Assembly (NCBI RefSeq): GCF_003385185.1
Contig: NZ_PQHZ01000004.1
Span: 173,124 to 237,123, forward strand
Direction of reading: 5' to 3'
Source: Amycolatopsis palatopharyngis
GTDB lineage: Bacteria > Actinomycetota > Actinomycetes > Mycobacteriales > Pseudonocardiaceae
Length of the DNA stretch: 64,000 nt
The position numbers and the translations under genes were made by a program. The notes under the pieces were generated by a model. It had not been told where the DNA came from. It worked only from the letters and a program-made list of their open reading frames with translations, and ran no database searches. The number at the start of each line of letters is the position of its first letter. Position 1 is the first letter of the stretch. Shown in pieces: positions 8,073 to 18,529 of the stretch.

Positions 8073-10184
8073 TCAGCCCACGGGCACCGAGGCCACGCCC
8101 GGTGCCAGGAACCGCCCGCCGTTGACCTTCTCCGAGATGCCCGCGCGGTCCAGGTACGGCGTGATGCCACCCAGCCAGAACGGCCAGCCCGCGCCGAGAA
8201 TCAGGCACAGGTCGATGTCCTGCGCCTCGGCGACCACACCCTCGTCGAGCATGACCCGCACCTCTTCGGCGATCGCGGACAGTGCGCGTTCCCGGACCTG
8301 TTCGGCGGTCTGCGGCGCGTCGCCCTGCTGCCACAACTCGGCGACCTCTGGGTCGAGCGTCGCGTTGCCCTGCTGGTCCCAGGTCCATACCGCCGACTTG
8401 CCCGCGTCGACGAATCGTCGCAGGTTCGCCGAGACACCGAAGCGGTCCGGGAACGCGGCGTGCATCGTCTCGGCGACGTGCAGTGCCACCGGCGGCCCGA
8501 CGAGCTGCAGCAGCGTCATCGGCGACATCGGCAGGCCGAGTGGGTCGAGTGCGGTGTCCGCGACCTCAAAGGGGGTGCCCTCGTCCACCGAGGCGAGCAC
8601 CTCGCCCAGGAACCGTGTCAGCAGCCGGTTCACCACGAACGCGGGCGCGTCCTTGACCAGCACGCTGGACTTCTTCAGCTGCTTGCCCACCGCGAACGCG
8701 GTGGCGAGGGTCGCGTCGTCGGTCCGCTCCCCACGCACGATCTCCAGCAGTGGCAGCACCGCGACCGGGTTGAAGAAGTGGAAGCCCACCACCCGCTCGG
8801 GATGCTCCAGCCGCGCCGCCATCTCGCTGATCGACAGCGAGGAAGTGTTGGTCGCCAGCACGCACTCCGGGCCGACAACGGCCTCGACCTCGCTGAACAC
8901 CTGCTGCTTGATGCCGAGTTCCTCGAAGACCGCCTCGATAACGAAGTCGGCGTCGGCGAACGCCGACTTGTCCAGCGAGCCGGAAACCAGCGCCTTCAGC
9001 CGGTTGGCCTCGTCCTGCGAGAGGCGCTTCTTGCCGAGCAGCTTGTCGACCTCACCGTGCACATAGGACACACCCTTGTCCACGCGCGCCTGGTCGATGT
9101 CGGTGAGCACCACCGGAACCTTGAGCCTGCGGACGAACAACAGTGCCAGCTGGCTGGCCATCAGGCCGGCGCCGACGATGCCCACCTTGCCGACGTTGCG
9201 GGCCAGCGACTTGTCCGGCGCGCCAGCGGGCTTCTTCGCCCGCTTGTTGACCAGGTTGAACGAGTACAGCCCCGCGCGCAGGGTGTCGGTCATCAGAACC
9301 TCGGCCAGCGCTTCGGTCTCCGCAGCGTAGCCCTGGTCCAGGTCGTTCTTCCTGGCCAGCTCCAGCAGCTCGATCGCCTTGTTCGCACCGGGCGAGGCAC
9401 CCTTTGTCTTACCCTCCACAATGGCCTTGGCGCGGCCGATCGCGGAGTCCCACTCCTGTCCCCGGTCGATCTCCCCGCGGGTGGGAGTGATCTCGCCGCG
9501 AACGACCTTCGCCAGCCAGAGCAGTGACTGTTCCAAGTAGTCGGCCGAGCCGAACACCTCGTCCACGATGCCCAGTTTCGCGGCCTGCGCGGGCTTGAGC
9601 ATCTTGTTCTGGTTCAACGCGTTCTCGACGATCACCGTGACGGCGGCGTCCGGGCCGATCAGGTTCGGCAGCAGCTGTGTCCCGCCCCAGCCGGGGAACA
9701 GGCCGAGGAACACCTCCGGCAGCGCGATCGCCGCAGTGTTGTCCGACAGGGTGCGGTAGTGACATGACAGGGCCAGTTCCAGCCCGCCGCCCATGACCGC
9801 GCCGTTGACGAAGCCGAAGGTGGGGATCGTGGACTCGGTGAGCCTGCGGAACACGTCGTGCCCCGCCTGCGCGATCTGCCTCGCCACATCCGGATCCGAG
9901 ATCTCCTCCACGCCGGAGAGGTCGGCACCGACGGCGAAGATGAACGGCTTCCCGGTGACCGCGATAGCGGCCGGATCGGCGGCGAACGCCTCGTCCAGTG
10001 CGGAGTTCAGGCTCACCAGCCCTTGCGGGCCGAAGGTCGAGGGCCGGGTGTGGTCGAGACCGTTGTCGATGGTGATCAGCGCGACCTGCTTGTCGAGGCC
10101 GGGAACCGAGACCAGCCTGGTCACAGCGGTGGTCACGACCTCGTCGGGGAAAGCGGCCTTTGCCTGCTCGGCGGAAATCGTCAC
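8073..10184 (-). CDS. fadB: Fatty-acid oxidation multifunctional protein (enoyl-CoA hydratase / 3-hydroxyacyl-CoA dehydrogenase)
   Basis: A 703-residue fusion. The N-terminal half is a crotonase domain (FIFAVGADLSG, GFVNGAVMGGGLELALSCHYR). The C-terminal half is NAD-dependent 3-hydroxyacyl-CoA dehydrogenase with the Rossmann motif KVGIVGAGLMASQLA and the HFFNPVAVLPLLEIV catalytic-His segment. It carries out steps 2 and 3 of beta-oxidation. The GTG at 10184 overlaps the stop of the thiolase gene (GTGA) and follows GGGAGC; the longer open frame upstream lies inside fadA in another frame. With fadA it forms the trifunctional beta-oxidation unit. Confidence 0.93.
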   Translation of the reverse strand: MTISAEQAKAAFPDEVVTTAVTRLVSVPGLDKQVALITIDNGLDHTRPSTFGPQGLVSLNSALDEAFAADPAAIAVTGKPFIFAVGADLSGVEEISDPDVARQIAQAGHDVFRRLTESTIPTFGFVNGAVMGGGLELALSCHYRTLSDNTAAIALPEVFLGLFPGWGGTQLLPNLIGPDAAVTVIVENALNQNKMLKPAQAAKLGIVDEVFGSADYLEQSLLWLAKVVRGEITPTRGEIDRGQEWDSAIGRAKAIVEGKTKGASPGANKAIELLELARKNDLDQGYAAETEALAEVLMTDTLRAGLYSFNLVNKRAKKPAGAPDKSLARNVGKVGIVGAGLMASQLALLFVRRLKVPVVLTDIDQARVDKGVSYVHGEVDKLLGKKRLSQDEANRLKALVSGSLDKSAFADADFVIEAVFEELGIKQQVFSEVEAVVGPECVLATNTSSLSISEMAARLEHPERVVGFHFFNPVAVLPLLEIVRGERTDDATLATAFAVGKQLKKSSVLVKDAPAFVVNRLLTRFLGEVLASVDEGTPFEVADTALDPLGLPMSPMTLLQLVGPPVALHVAETMHAAFPDRFGVSANLRRFVDAGKSAVWTWDQQGNATLDPEVAELWQQGDAPQTAEQVRERALSAIAEEVRVMLDEGVVAEAQDIDLCLILGAGWPFWLGGITPYLDRAGISEKVNGGRFLAPGVASVPVG

Positions 10185-11416
10185 TTCGTGCTCCCATCGA
10201 ATGCCGGGTTCTCCCAGATGACCGTGCCGCCCATGCCGATGCCCACGCACATCGTGGTGATGCCGTAGCGGACATCCGGGCGCTCGGCGAACTGCCGGGA
10301 GAGCTGGGTCATCAACCGGACACCTGAGGAGGCCAGCGGGTGACCGCAGGCGATCGCACCGCCCCACTGGTTGACCCGCTCGTCGTCCTCGGCGATGCCG
10401 AAGTGGTCGAGGAAGGCCAGTACCTGCACGGCGAACGCCTCGTTGACCTCGAACAGACCGATGTCGTCGATCGTGAGACCCGTCCGGGCCAGCACCTTTT
10501 CGGTGGCGGGGACGGGTCCGATACCCATCACCTCGGGCTCGACCCCGGCGAAGGAGTAACCGACCAGCCGCATGCCCACGGGCAGGCCGAGTTCACGGGC
10601 GGTGTCCTCGTCCGCCAGGAGCGCGCCGGTGGCGCCGTCGTTGAGTCCGGCGGCGTTGCCCGCGGTCACCCGGCCGTGTGGACGGAAGGGTGTCTTCAGG
10701 CCGGCGAGCTGCTCGATCGTCGTGCCGGGCCGTGGCGGCTCGTCCTCGGTCGCCAGCCCCCAGCCGAGCTCCGCGGAACGGGTGGCCACCGGAACCAGTT
10801 CGGGGCCGATCTTGCCGGTCTTGACCGCCTCGGCGAATCGCTCCTGGCTGCGCACCGCGAAAGCGTCCGCCCGCTGCTTGGTGATGTCCGGATAGCGGTC
10901 GTGCACGTTCTCCGCGGTCTGGCCCATGACCAATGCGGTCGGGTCCACGAGCTTGTCCGCGACGATGCGCGGATTGGGGTCCACACCCTCACCCATCGGA
11001 TGCCTGCCCATGTGCTCGACACCGCCCGCGATGACGATGTCGTAGGCGCCGAAGCCGATACCGCTGGCCGTGGTGGTGACCGCCGTCATCGCGCCCGCGC
11101 ACATACGGTCGATCGCGAAGCCGGGCACCGATTTGGGCAATCCGGACAGCAACGCCGCCGTCCGGCCGATGGTCAGACCCTGATCGCCGGTCTGGGTGGT
11201 CGCGGCGACCGCGACCTCGTCGATCCGCTCCGGCGGCAGCTCGGGGTGCCTGCGCAGCAGCTCGCGGATGACCTTGACGACGAGGTCATCCGCCCGGGTT
11301 CCGGCATAGATGCCCTTGTCACCTGCCTTGCCGAACGGGGTTCGCACCCCTTCGACGAAGGCCACAGTGCGTACCGCGCGCGCGGTCGGCGCCTGCGGAG
11401 TTGCGGGAGTGGCCAC
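10181..11416 (-). CDS. fadA: Acetyl-CoA acyltransferase (3-ketoacyl-CoA thiolase)
   Basis: A 411-residue thiolase that cleaves 3-ketoacyl-CoA, the last step of beta-oxidation. Nucleophile Cys106 lies in AIDRMCAGAMTA, the catalytic His in GGAIACGHPLASSG, and the second Cys in TTMCVGIGMGG. It is first of the fadA-fadB pair with a 4-bp overlap. Upstream are two CCCCAATG hairpins that separate it from the RNase D gene. Confidence 0.93.
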   Translation of the reverse strand: MATPATPQAPTARAVRTVAFVEGVRTPFGKAGDKGIYAGTRADDLVVKVIRELLRRHPELPPERIDEVAVAATTQTGDQGLTIGRTAALLSGLPKSVPGFAIDRMCAGAMTAVTTTASGIGFGAYDIVIAGGVEHMGRHPMGEGVDPNPRIVADKLVDPTALVMGQTAENVHDRYPDITKQRADAFAVRSQERFAEAVKTGKIGPELVPVATRSAELGWGLATEDEPPRPGTTIEQLAGLKTPFRPHGRVTAGNAAGLNDGATGALLADEDTARELGLPVGMRLVGYSFAGVEPEVMGIGPVPATEKVLARTGLTIDDIGLFEVNEAFAVQVLAFLDHFGIAEDDERVNQWGGAIACGHPLASSGVRLMTQLSRQFAERPDVRYGITTMCVGIGMGGTVIWENPAFDGSTK

Positions 11417-11518
11417 GAATGCTCCTCAGCTGGAATCGGGAAGTCGAATGACCCGCACGATAGTGCAAGTTACTCCCCGGTAACCAGGGGTATCCCACTG
11501 TCGAGTGCCTCACAGGGG

Positions 11519-11541
11519 TTCCCCAATGTGGCATTGGGGAA
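11519..11541. terminator. CCCCAATG hairpin, copy 1
   Basis: Perfect 10-bp stem TTCCCCAATG / CATTGGGGAA with a 3-base loop. It lies downstream of the RNase D stop on the minus strand and upstream of fadA, so it could terminate rnd. No T-run follows. A second, inverted copy is 8 bp away. Confidence 0.55.
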
Positions 11542-11549
11542 CTCCAACG

Positions 11550-11570
11550 TCCCCAATGCCACATTGGGGA
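11550..11570. terminator. CCCCAATG hairpin, copy 2
   Basis: Stem TCCCCAATG / CATTGGGGA with loop CCA. It is the reverse-complement version of the neighbouring hairpin, so the two can also pair with each other. A 12-bp tandem repeat (GTGGGTGCAGAC twice, 11580-11603) sits next to it beside the rnd stop. Confidence 0.55.
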
Positions 11571-11604
11571 AGTAGCAAAGTGGGTGCAGACGTGGGTGCA
11601 GACC

Positions 11605-12846
11605 TCAGGCCTGGGTGTGCAGGGCCTCGCTGAGGGGGGTGGCGGTGAGCTCGACCTGCCAGGGGCGGGCGCCGCCGACACGCAGTGCCTCGGCGACTCC
11701 CTCCGGGGACAGGTCGGCAGGCGGGCGCCAGCAGGTGCGCCGCAACAGGTCGGGCAGCAGCAGGTTCTCCACCGGCAGGCGGTGGTGCTCGGCCAGTTCA
11801 CTCAGGGACGTGCGGGCCGCGGCGAGCCGGGCCGCGGCATCCGGGTCCTTGTCGGACCAGCGGTTCACCGGGGGAGGACCGTCGCCGGGGGTGGCCGGCG
11901 TCGGCAGTTCACTGGCGTCGAGCGTGCGTGCGGCCTGCAGGGGGCGCAGCCAGTTGCCGGTGTACCTGCGCTGCACCCGGCCACTGAACACGGGCAGCGC
12001 CTGCAGGTCGGCACTGGTCTTGGCGTTGGCGAGGACAGCGTTGATGATCGCGCTGTCCGGCAGCACCCGGCTCGGCGCGCGGTCACGCTTGCGGGCCAGT
12101 TCGTCACGGGCCTCCCACAGGGCCCGTACCGCCGCGAGTCCACGCGGACTGCGGATCTTGTGGATGCCCGAAGTCCGGCGCCACGGCTCCTGCCTGGGAG
12201 GCGGCGGCGGGGCGGTACGAACGGCTTCGAACTCCTGGTAGGCCCACTCCAGTTTGCCCTGGGCGGCCAGATCGGTCTCGAGTTTCTCGCGCAGCGGCAC
12301 GAGCAGCTCGACGTCGAGTGCCGCGTAGTTGAGCCATTCGACCGGCAGCGGACGTTTGGACCAGTCGGCCGCGCTGTGCCCCTTCTCCAGCCGGTAGCCG
12401 AGTAACTGCTCGACAAGGGTTCCCAGGGCGACACGGTCGTGGCCGGCCAGCCTGCCCGCGAGTTCGGTGTCGAACAGGGACTCAGGGTAGAGCTCCAGCT
12501 CAGCCAGGCAGGGTAGATCCTGCGAGGCGGCGTGCAGCACCCATTCGACGTTGTTCAGCACTTTCGCCAGCGGTTCGAGGCGACCTTCCAGCGGGATGGG
12601 ATCGACGAGAAAGGTGCCCGCACCCTCCCGGCGCAACTGCACCAGGTATGCCTTGGGCCAGTACCGGTATCCGGACGCCCGCTCGGTGTCGACGGCGACG
12701 GCGCCGCTGCCCCGGGACAGCGCGTCGCAGGCCTGGCTCAGTGCCTCGGCGTCGGTGATCACCGGCGGAGTTCCCTCGGCCGGTTCCGTCAGGGTGACTG
12801 CCGCAGGCTCCTCGGATGAGTCGAGATCAGGATCCGCGTTGTCCAC
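11605..12846 (-). CDS. rnd: Ribonuclease D
   Basis: A 413-residue 3'-5' exoribonuclease for tRNA and structured RNA ends. The DEDD nuclease domain is visible: VAVDTERASGYRYW (first Asp and Glu), HAASQDLPCLAEL (Asp) and NYAALDVELLVPL (Asp). An HRDC domain follows (LAAVRALWEARDELARKRDR APSRVLPDSAI). The C-terminal 100 residues are the usual actinobacterial extension. Conserved neighbours in relatives are the LuxR-type regulator and DUF3000, as here. Confidence 0.9.
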   Translation of the reverse strand: MDNADPDLDSSEEPAAVTLTEPAEGTPPVITDAEALSQACDALSRGSGAVAVDTERASGYRYWPKAYLVQLRREGAGTFLVDPIPLEGRLEPLAKVLNNVEWVLHAASQDLPCLAELELYPESLFDTELAGRLAGHDRVALGTLVEQLLGYRLEKGHSAADWSKRPLPVEWLNYAALDVELLVPLREKLETDLAAQGKLEWAYQEFEAVRTAPPPPPRQEPWRRTSGIHKIRSPRGLAAVRALWEARDELARKRDRAPSRVLPDSAIINAVLANAKTSADLQALPVFSGRVQRRYTGNWLRPLQAARTLDASELPTPATPGDGPPPVNRWSDKDPDAAARLAAARTSLSELAEHHRLPVENLLLPDLLRRTCWRPPADLSPEGVAEALRVGGARPWQVELTATPLSEALHTQA

Positions 12847-12970
12847 TGTGCCCTATTCAAAACGTGCGACCGGAAGACGCTGGTCCCGCAGTCGCAGGAG
12901 TGATGTTGCTCCATGACTCTACGGGACGGGCTCACCGCGCCTGGTTCGCCCGCCCCGTAGAGGCCGTGGA

Positions 12971-13687
12971 TCAGCGGATGACGCCCGCGCGCATGGCCAG
13001 TGCGACCATTTGCGCCCGATCACCCGTACCGAGCTTGCGCCCGATCCGCGACAGGTGAGATTTCACCGTGAGCGCGGAGAGGCTCAGCTCCTCACCGATT
13101 TCCTTGTTGGACTGGCCGTCGGCCACGAGCTGCAGCACCTCCACCTCACGCGCCGAGAGCTCGCGTGGGGTGTTGTCGGTGCCGGCAACCCTGGTGCCGG
13201 TGGCCAGGACCGGTGCCACGCTGGGATCGGCGTACACGCCGCCCTCGAGCACCCTGCGAACACCATCGGTGACAACCACCGGCGATGCGGACTTGAGCAG
13301 GTATGCCTGAGCTCCGGCCTGGAACGCCGACCTCACCGCGTACGGGTCGTCGGACGATGCGAGTACCACCACGCGCGGCCAGCCGTTGCTACGGAGTTCC
13401 GTAACCAGCTCGATACCACTGCCATCGGGCAGACCGAGGTCGAGAATCGCGAGGTCGCACGGCCCGGTGGCCGTTGCTCTCGCTCTCGCTTCGGCCACCG
13501 TGGCAGCCTCGTGGACGGTACCCGCACCCATTTGTGCGAGTCGTGCTGCGATTGCCTCCCTTAACAACGGGTGGTCATCGACCACCAGCACAGAAAACAG
13601 CTCTTCCCGCGGGTGCGGAACCATGCTCGCCGGCAAAGCACCGGCTGGCGTGGATCGGACGGCCTGAGATAAGCCGACGGCAGCCAC
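12971..13687 (-). CDS. NarL/LuxR-family response regulator
   Basis: A 238-residue regulator with a receiver domain (SVLVVDDHPLLREAI at about 31-45, phospho-Asp in LAILDLGLPDGSG, Lys in AYLLKSASP) and a C-terminal LuxR helix-turn-helix (LSAREVEVLQLVADGQSNKE then IGEELSLSALTVKSHLSRIG). The GTG at 13687 is chosen because GGAGG lies 7 bp upstream; the frame is open for 38 more codons. No cognate kinase lies nearby, so it is an orphan. It is separated from DUF3000 by a long gap that probably holds its promoter. Confidence 0.87.
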   Translation of the reverse strand: MAAVGLSQAVRSTPAGALPASMVPHPREELFSVLVVDDHPLLREAIAARLAQMGAGTVHEAATVAEARARATATGPCDLAILDLGLPDGSGIELVTELRSNGWPRVVVLASSDDPYAVRSAFQAGAQAYLLKSASPVVVTDGVRRVLEGGVYADPSVAPVLATGTRVAGTDNTPRELSAREVEVLQLVADGQSNKEIGEELSLSALTVKSHLSRIGRKLGTGDRAQMVALAMRAGVIR

Positions 13688-14519
13688 GTCACTACCTCCC
13701 TGGAGTCGGTCGTGCCCCCCGACCGGCACCGGGACTTTCGGCCGATCAGCCGCGCCAGCTTTAGACCGAAAGTGGTGTCGTCGGAAGCACTGTAGCCGCA
13801 CGAGTGGTTCAGTGGGGGGTTCGAACGGGTATCTATCCCGATCGAGTAGTTACTCCGGGGAACCGATGTAGCACAATCGGGGGACAACACGCGGAGTGGC
13901 TAACGCATCGCCGAGCGAACACGATGAACTAAGATTGCCGATGATTTTCAGCGCGTGCAGATGCCTCGTGCATCGCACACTCGACGGCTCCGGCGGCCGC
14001 TCCGCTCCCGCCTTCGGTACCGGCTGACCGGACCTCCAGACGCGCCGGCCAACGCTGCCGCTGTCGCCTCGCTCGCGCCGGGTACGGGCCGTACCAGGCA
14101 ACGCGTCGGCTTCAGGGGCGTCCAGCCGAGTGTGCCGAATCGGCCGTCGCCGGTCGCGTCATCCGCTCGGACTCGCAGCGCTACCGGCACTTCGCGGTTC
14201 CGCTCGCGTCTCACTGAAGCCCACGCGCGACGAGTTGGAGTCGTTGCCGCGAGGACCCCGGCAATTTTCCGGCACGGCCTCAGGGGCGCCATCGCGACCT
14301 GGAAAGCCACGAAGCGGGGCCATGTTCCGGTGTTGCCACGCGGTTCGCTGGCGACCGGGTGAGACCGCGGTCACCACGCTCTCGCGCGGGCGTCGGAACG
14401 CTTCAGCAACCGCGTCGAAACGACCGGCTGAAACGTCTTGCGCGACCCGGATAGTCCACCATGGCGGTTACGGAAAGTAGTAGTAACGGTTCCATATCGT
14501 GTGAGAAAGGGGGATGGCC
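13688..14519. other. Intergenic stretch without a supported gene
   Basis: This 832-bp gap lies between the orphan response regulator and the DUF3000 gene. Short open frames exist on both strands, but their translations are Arg/Pro/Ser-rich low-complexity shadows with no recognisable motif. The first 200 bp next to the regulator are less GC-rich and could hold its promoter. I see no tRNA, riboswitch or convincing hairpin. Confidence 0.5.
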
Positions 14520-15086
14520 TCAGGAGGGCTGGCGTTGTCCGAACATCGTCACGCCCACCGGCGGCAGGCCCACCATGCTCGACATCAGCTGACAGAACGC
14601 TTCACCGTGCGGCCGCAGCCCCGCCGCGTCCGACGGCGTCCACGAAGCCCGCAGTTCGAGGTCGTCCGTCCTGGACGGTCCGGCGATGTCGCCGAACCGG
14701 GCCGAGGACGTCTCGGTCACGGTGCCGCCGAGCGCGGTCCAGTCCGAGCCCGAGTTCTCCAGCGCCTCGGTGAGCCAGGACCAGCCCACCGCGGGCAGAA
14801 ACGGGTCCGTCGCCAGCTCCCGGTCGAGTTCCGCGCGCACGTAGACGACCAGCCGCAGGACCCCGTCCCAGGACTCCTGGCCCTCGGGGTCGTGCAGCAG
14901 CACCAGGCGTCCTGACGCGAGCACCTCGGCAGGCCCCGTGGCCTCCGCGCTCAGCGCGTACGACCACGGTGCGAGTCGCTGTGGTGCCCGGATGGTCTCC
15001 AGGGCCACCTCCGGCCGGGCCTGGACGGACTCCAGCGCCGCGACGGCCTCGCGGAACAACTCGGGCGCATGGGTCAGGGAGGTCAC
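14520..15086 (-). CDS. DUF3000 domain protein
   Basis: A 188-residue cytoplasmic protein of an actinobacteria-restricted family of unknown function. Recognisable segments are [52 protein letters not shown] and FRIVAYVRAE-type [16 protein letters not shown]. The start is taken as the GTG at 15086 ([15 protein letters not shown]); the frame upstream overlaps hemE and is a shadow. It is divergent from hemE, the usual arrangement in this order, so both share a promoter region at 15087-15170. Confidence 0.8.
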   Translation of the reverse strand: MTSLTHAPELFREAVAALESVQARPEVALETIRAPQRLAPWSYALSAEATGPAEVLASGRLVLLHDPEGQESWDGVLRLVVYVRAELDRELATDPFLPAVGWSWLTEALENSGSDWTALGGTVTETSSARFGDIAGPSRTDDLELRASWTPSDAAGLRPHGEAFCQLMSSMVGLPPVGVTMFGQRQPS

Positions 15087-15170
15087 CGATCGACTGTAAG
15101 GCGGGACCGCCCGCGGACGGGAGCAGGCGCGCCGAGAGAAGCCCGCCTCGTACCTCGTGGCACGATAACG

Positions 15171-16265
15171 ATGATGTCTCCCTCCGCTCAGACCCCTACG
15201 CCCGCGGCGCGGGCGCACCCGCGCCGGGACCTGTCCGGCGCTCCTTTCCTCGTCGCCGCCCGCGGTGGCAGGCCCGACCGGCTGCCGGTCTGGTTCATGC
15301 GGCAGGCGGGCCGATCGCTGCCCGAGTACCGAGCGCTGCGCGAGGGCGTGCCGATGCTGGACGCGTGCTTCGACCCCGGCCTGCTCGCCGAGATCACCAG
15401 CCAGCCGGTGCGCAGGCACGGTGTCGACGCCGCGATCCTGTTCAGCGACATCGTCGTGCCGCTGCGCGCCGCGGGCCTGGACATCGACATCGTTCCCGGC
15501 ACGGGCCCCGTCGTGGCCGAGCCGGTGCGGTCCGCGGATGCGGTGACCGCGCTGCCCCAGCTCGACCCGGCGCAGGTGGCGCCGGTCGCCGATGGAGTGC
15601 GGCTGCTGGTCGACTCGCTGGGCGACGTGCCGCTGATCGGCTTCGCCGGGGCGCCGTTCACTCTGGCGTCCTACCTCATCGAGGGCGGGCCGAGCCGCAA
15701 CCACGAGCACACCAAGGCCCTGATGCACTCGGAGCCCGAACTCTGGCACACATTGGCCGACCGCCTCGCCGACATGGCCCTCACCTTCCTGGGCGCCCAG
15801 ATCGACGCGGGCGTGGACGCCGTTCAGCTGTTCGACTCGTGGGCGGGCGCCCTCTCGCTACGGGACTACCGCGAGTTCGTGCTGCCGCACTCGGCCAAGG
15901 TGCTCGCCGGCGTCGCCGAGACCGGCATTCCGCGAATCCACTTCGGTGTGGGGACCGGCGAACTGCTTCCCGCGATGCGCGAGGCCGGCGCCGACGTGGT
16001 CGGTGTGGACTGGCGGATCCCGCTGGACGAGGCCGCTCGCAGGCTCACCGCGGCCGCCCCGGACGCACCGGCTCCTGTTGTCCAGGGCAACCTCGATCCC
16101 GCGCTGCTGCTGGGTTCGTGGTCCGTTGTGGAGTCCGAGGTGCGCCGCATCGTGGGCGAGGGGCGCGAAGCGGGCGGCCACATCGTCAACCTGGGGCATG
16201 GCGTCCTGCCCGGAACCGACCCCGAGGTCCTGACCAGGGTCGTCGAGCTGGTCCATTCGCTGTGA
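15171..16265 (+). CDS. hemE: Uroporphyrinogen decarboxylase
   Basis: About 364 residues. Converts uroporphyrinogen III to coproporphyrinogen III in the cytoplasm. Signatures are [20 protein letters not shown] (conserved Arg), [17 protein letters not shown] and [11 protein letters not shown]. Two ATGs stand in tandem (15171 and 15174); either gives MSPSAQTPT. The stop overlaps the start of hemG as GTGA, so the two are coupled. Confidence 0.95.
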   Translation: MMSPSAQTPTPAARAHPRRDLSGAPFLVAARGGRPDRLPVWFMRQAGRSLPEYRALREGVPMLDACFDPGLLAEITSQPVRRHGVDAAILFSDIVVPLRAAGLDIDIVPGTGPVVAEPVRSADAVTALPQLDPAQVAPVADGVRLLVDSLGDVPLIGFAGAPFTLASYLIEGGPSRNHEHTKALMHSEPELWHTLADRLADMALTFLGAQIDAGVDAVQLFDSWAGALSLRDYREFVLPHSAKVLAGVAETGIPRIHFGVGTGELLPAMREAGADVVGVDWRIPLDEAARRLTAAAPDAPAPVVQGNLDPALLLGSWSVVESEVRRIVGEGREAGGHIVNLGHGVLPGTDPEVLTRVVELVHSL

Positions 16266-17692
16266 GTGCGCACGTCGCCGTCGTCGGCGGCGGAATCTCC
16301 GGGCTCACCGCGGCCTACCGGTTGCGGCAGCTGCTGGGGGAGTCGGTGACGATCACGGTCTGCGAGGCGACGGGGTCACTCGGGGGGAAGTTGCGCACCG
16401 CCACCCTCGCCGGCCGATCGCTCGACGTGGGGGCCGAGGCGTTCCTGGCCCGCAGGCCCGAAGCGCTCGACCTCGTGCGGGAGATCGGGCTCGATCCCGC
16501 GCTGACCCATCCGACGTCGGCGCGATCCACAGTGCGCGCGGGGGGCGCGAGCCTCCCGATCCCGCGGGGAACGCTGATGGGGATCCCCGGTTCGGCCGAG
16601 TCCGTCACGGGACTGCTCTCCGCTGGCGGAGTGCGAGCGGTCGCCGCCGAGGCGCGGTTGCCACCGGTGGCCTTGCCCACGGGTGGCGGTGATGTCGCAC
16701 TCGGCCCGCTGTTGCGGAGCCGTTTCGGTGACGAGCTCGTCGACCGGCTGGTCGACCCGTTGCTCGGCGGGGTCTACGCGGGCGGGGCCGACGGCCTCGG
16801 TCTGCGCGCGTCGATGCCCGCACTGGCCGCCGCCTTGGACGCGGGCGCGTCTTCGCTCAGCGCCGCCGTGGCGTCCGCGCTGCCCGCCCAGCACAGTGCC
16901 GCACCGGTTTTCGCAGCACTCACCGGTGGTATGGAGATGCTGGTCGAGCGTCTCGTCCGACTCTCGGGTGCCCGTGTCCGCCGCGGTGTCCCGGTGCGCG
17001 CGCTGCGCCGCCGGCCCGATGGCAGCTGGCGGCTGCTGCTCGGGGCCGCCGCACCCGCCCACGCACCGGAGGACCCGGAGCTCGATGCCGACGCCGTGGT
17101 GCTCGCGCTGCCCGCCCCCCAGGCGGGCAGGCTGCTCACCGAGGTGGAGCCGGAGGCCGCTGCCGAACTCGGGAAGATCGAGCTGGCCTCGATGGCGGTC
17201 GTGTCGCTGGCGCTGCCACCGGGCACCGAGCTGCCTCCGGCCTCGGGATTGTTGATCGGCACCGCGGAACGAAGGGCGGACGGCACTGCCTTCGCCACGA
17301 AGGCGTTCACGTTCTCGGCGAGGAAGTGGGCGCATCTTCGGGAGGAGGACGCGCCGCTGCCGATCCGTGGGTCGGTGGGACGGTTCCGCGATCCAGGGGC
17401 GCTGCGGGCCGACGACACCGAACTGCTCCGGCTGGTGCGCAGGGATCTGGCCGAACTGACCGGAGTCGACGCCGAACCGGTCGATGCGCTGATCACCCGC
17501 TGGGGCGGCGGCCTTCCCCAGTACGGCCCCGGCCACAACGACCGGGTGGAACGTGTCGAGCGGACAGTGGCCCGTATCCGCGGTCTGGAGATCACTGGTG
17601 CCGCTCTGCACGGTGTCGGCATTCCCGCGTGTATCGCCACGGCGGATGCCGCCGCCAATCGGCTGGCCGCGGAACTCGGGGCCGCAGGCTGA
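16262..17692 (+). CDS. hemG: Protoporphyrinogen/coproporphyrinogen III oxidase (oxygen-dependent)
   Basis: A 476-residue flavoprotein of the HemY/CgoX type. The FAD dinucleotide-binding motif [17 protein letters not shown] opens the protein; [11 protein letters not shown] and [20 protein letters not shown] close it. In actinobacteria that also carry hemQ, this enzyme oxidises coproporphyrinogen III to coproporphyrin III. It begins at the GTG overlapping the hemE stop. The downstream hemQ supports the coproporphyrin route; hemH is not in the window. Confidence 0.92.
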   Translation: MSAHVAVVGGGISGLTAAYRLRQLLGESVTITVCEATGSLGGKLRTATLAGRSLDVGAEAFLARRPEALDLVREIGLDPALTHPTSARSTVRAGGASLPIPRGTLMGIPGSAESVTGLLSAGGVRAVAAEARLPPVALPTGGGDVALGPLLRSRFGDELVDRLVDPLLGGVYAGGADGLGLRASMPALAAALDAGASSLSAAVASALPAQHSAAPVFAALTGGMEMLVERLVRLSGARVRRGVPVRALRRRPDGSWRLLLGAAAPAHAPEDPELDADAVVLALPAPQAGRLLTEVEPEAAAELGKIELASMAVVSLALPPGTELPPASGLLIGTAERRADGTAFATKAFTFSARKWAHLREEDAPLPIRGSVGRFRDPGALRADDTELLRLVRRDLAELTGVDAEPVDALITRWGGGLPQYGPGHNDRVERVERTVARIRGLEITGAALHGVGIPACIATADAAANRLAAELGAAG

Positions 17693-17707
17693 CCGGCGTT
17701 CCCGGCG

Positions 17708-18415
17708 CTATTCCTCGATGGCTCCGCCCACGGACCGCAGGTGATCGCGAAAGGTCAGGTCAGGATCGCGGTTGCGGGCGTCGAGGTAGGCGTCGAACCG
17801 CACCTGAGTGCGCAGTGTGACACCGGACCGGATCCGTTCGGCCTGCCGACGTTCGGTGTCCCTGATCGTCTCGGCGAGGTCGAAGAGCTCATCGGCACGG
17901 ACAGCGGGTACGAAGAGGACCCCGTCGTCGTCCCCGAGTACCAGATCGGCACGGCTCACCCGCCATTCTCCCATGATCGCCGAGTCCAGTGCGTCCGCCG
18001 AACGCGTCCGCAGGCTCAGTGGCCCGGTCGGGATCGTTCCCGTGCTGAAGACGGGCAACCCGATCGCCCGGATATCCGCCGTATCGCGGTGCAGGCCCCA
18101 GATCACGACCCCCGTCAGTCCTGCCGCCCGCGCCTCCAGCACGACCAGATCGCCGACGCAGCTCTCATCGGTGCGACCGCCGTTGTCGACCACCAGCACA
18201 TCCCCGGACGTGGCGTGCTCAAATGCCTCGAGGAACACATCGACACTGCCTGCGTGCCGCGCGGGAACCGCACGACCACAGAGCTGGCTGTGCGGTAGAA
18301 CGGCGCGCACGGACGCGGGCGCACATCGCACGGGAACCCTGGCCCGGATGCAGGCGTCCGCCAGGTGTGCGGTGGTCAGCCCCGCGAGCCGCCGCCGGAG
18401 TTCGTCGTCCTTCAT
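17708..18415 (-). CDS. RraA-like / HMG aldolase-family protein
   Basis: A 235-residue protein of the RraA/dimethylmenaquinone-methyltransferase-like fold. Typical segments are [67 protein letters not shown] and [16 protein letters not shown]. Members are RraA regulators of RNase E or 4-hydroxy-4-methyl-2-oxoglutarate aldolases; the two cannot be separated here. The ATG at 18415 ([10 protein letters not shown]) is preceded by GGAAGGGG. It is inserted between hemG and hemQ on the opposite strand. Confidence 0.75.
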   Translation of the reverse strand: MKDDELRRRLAGLTTAHLADACIRARVPVRCAPASVRAVLPHSQLCGRAVPARHAGSVDVFLEAFEHATSGDVLVVDNGGRTDESCVGDLVVLEARAAGLTGVVIWGLHRDTADIRAIGLPVFSTGTIPTGPLSLRTRSADALDSAIMGEWRVSRADLVLGDDDGVLFVPAVRADELFDLAETIRDTERRQAERIRSGVTLRTQVRFDAYLDARNRDPDLTFRDHLRSVGGAIEE

Positions 18416-18529
18416 GCCCGGTTGCCCCTTCCCGCGCACAACACTAGCGAACTGGTCTTCGCGGCCGGTCGAGGCGAGTGTGCGGACGGCCACCGTCCGG
18501 CCGATCGCGTGAGGTGGGAACATGGACGT

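Noticed and set aside
8037..9527. 496-codon plus-strand frame opposite fadB
   Set aside because: Antisense shadow rich in His/Arg/Gln; fadB is clearly the coding strand.
13850..14480. Several 70-135 codon open frames in the gap before DUF3000
   Set aside because: Translations are Arg/Pro/Ser/Ala-rich on both strands with no motif and no ribosome site; typical shadows of GC-rich DNA.
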